A DNA stretch of 64,000 nt from Corella eumyota (lineage: Eukaryota; Chordata; Ascidiacea; Phlebobranchia; Corellidae), in NCBI GenBank assembly GCA_963082875.1, contig OY720102.1, positions 12,560,990 through 12,624,989 on the forward strand. The letters are read 5' to 3'. Below, in pieces: positions 63,701-64,000 of this stretch (within the stretch, counting starts at the first letter, position 1; the number at the start of each line of letters is the position of its first letter). The notes under the pieces are model-generated. The model was not told where the DNA came from, did not search any database, and saw nothing but the letters and a program-made list of their open reading frames with translations. The position numbers and the translations under genes were made by a program.

Positions 63701-64000
63701 TTTGTTGAAGCTTGTAAAAGACTTAATATAAAGTCATTTTAGTTGGCATAGCTAAATGTGTTTTTAAAATATTGCTAAAAATTTCCCTCATGTCTGGCTT
63801 AGTATAAACCACCCCTAATCTGGAGAAAAGTTTTCTTTACAAAAGGTTTATACAAATGGGTTAAATATTTCTACACAAATGGCTTGAATAGTGCAGACAA
63901 GCTTTGTGTAGTTGTGATAAAATTGTAGTAATTTATTCTTCAAATTTGGCTTATTTACTAAAGCCGGCAGCATAAACCAAGTTGCAATCTGGCACCAAAA

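Larger units (their letters stand above)
53560..64000 (+). repeat. Large tandem array, about three units of 3-4 kb
   Basis: Landmarks recur in order: GCCGAAAACGTTGCTATGAG (54022, 58330 with one change, 61486), GGCCGCTATATCAAT (about 55586, 59396, 62667), and AAGCCGGCAGCATAAACC or its variant (about 56990, 60393, 63960). Spacing varies, about 3.2-4.3 kb, through indels. Unit 2 lacks about 430 bp present in units 1 and 3 (the region around 56020-56420) and lacks the right end of the foldback element. Unit 3 runs off the window. No gene is recognised. Confidence 0.85.

Overview
This is an AT-rich, intron-rich animal nuclear window. Spliceosomal exons with GT-AG borders encode a thioredoxin-like U5 snRNP protein (TXNL4A/DIM1), 3-beta-hydroxysteroid dehydrogenase (3BHSD) relatives and an NLR-type innate receptor (NACHT plus leucine-rich repeats). 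With short introns, tRNA-derived SINEs and a retroelement fossil of Gmr1-like domain order, the best guess is an invertebrate deuterostome, probably a Ciona-like tunicate. The organism is an inference, not proven here.

Layout. 1-5.8 kb: the tail of an upstream NLR gene, made of the 3' end of a PIF/Harbinger element, two LRR exons, a large 23-bp minisatellite and two copies of a 28-bp micro-exon. 5.98-11.94 kb: TXNL4A exons interleaved with two decayed 3BHSD copies. 13.67-46.59 kb: one NLR-like gene on +. It has an acidic 8-residue-repeat first exon, five tandem exon pairs encoding a disordered linker, a large NACHT exon with one in-frame stop, then five LRR exons. Its introns hold a deleted hAT element with 8-bp target duplication, SINEs, a TA-flanked MITE, a Helitron with both termini, a retroelement fossil, and one Harbinger copy after each of the first three LRR exons. 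46.6-48.5 kb: NLR 3' region. 48.5-49.8 kb: foldback element with 9-bp target duplication. 49.9-52.9 kb: a second TXNL4A (exons 1-2 only) and a third 3BHSD copy. 53.0-64.0 kb: no recognised gene; about three tandem copies of a 3-4 kb unit that carries another element of the foldback family, with a SINE inserted in the middle copy only.

Two levels of duplication explain most of the window. Bases 1 to about 12.08 kb match about 43.95 to 53.01 kb, so an NLR-TXNL4A-3BHSD block was duplicated in tandem at about 44 kb spacing. Inside the NLR gene an LRR-exon plus Harbinger cassette was amplified. The last step is a 4,858-bp duplication with only three base differences noticed by eye, and its crossover maps to a 29-bp window at the end of an LRR exon.

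All alignments and exon calls were made by eye. Exon borders rest on GT-AG sites, reading phase and agreement among paralogous copies.
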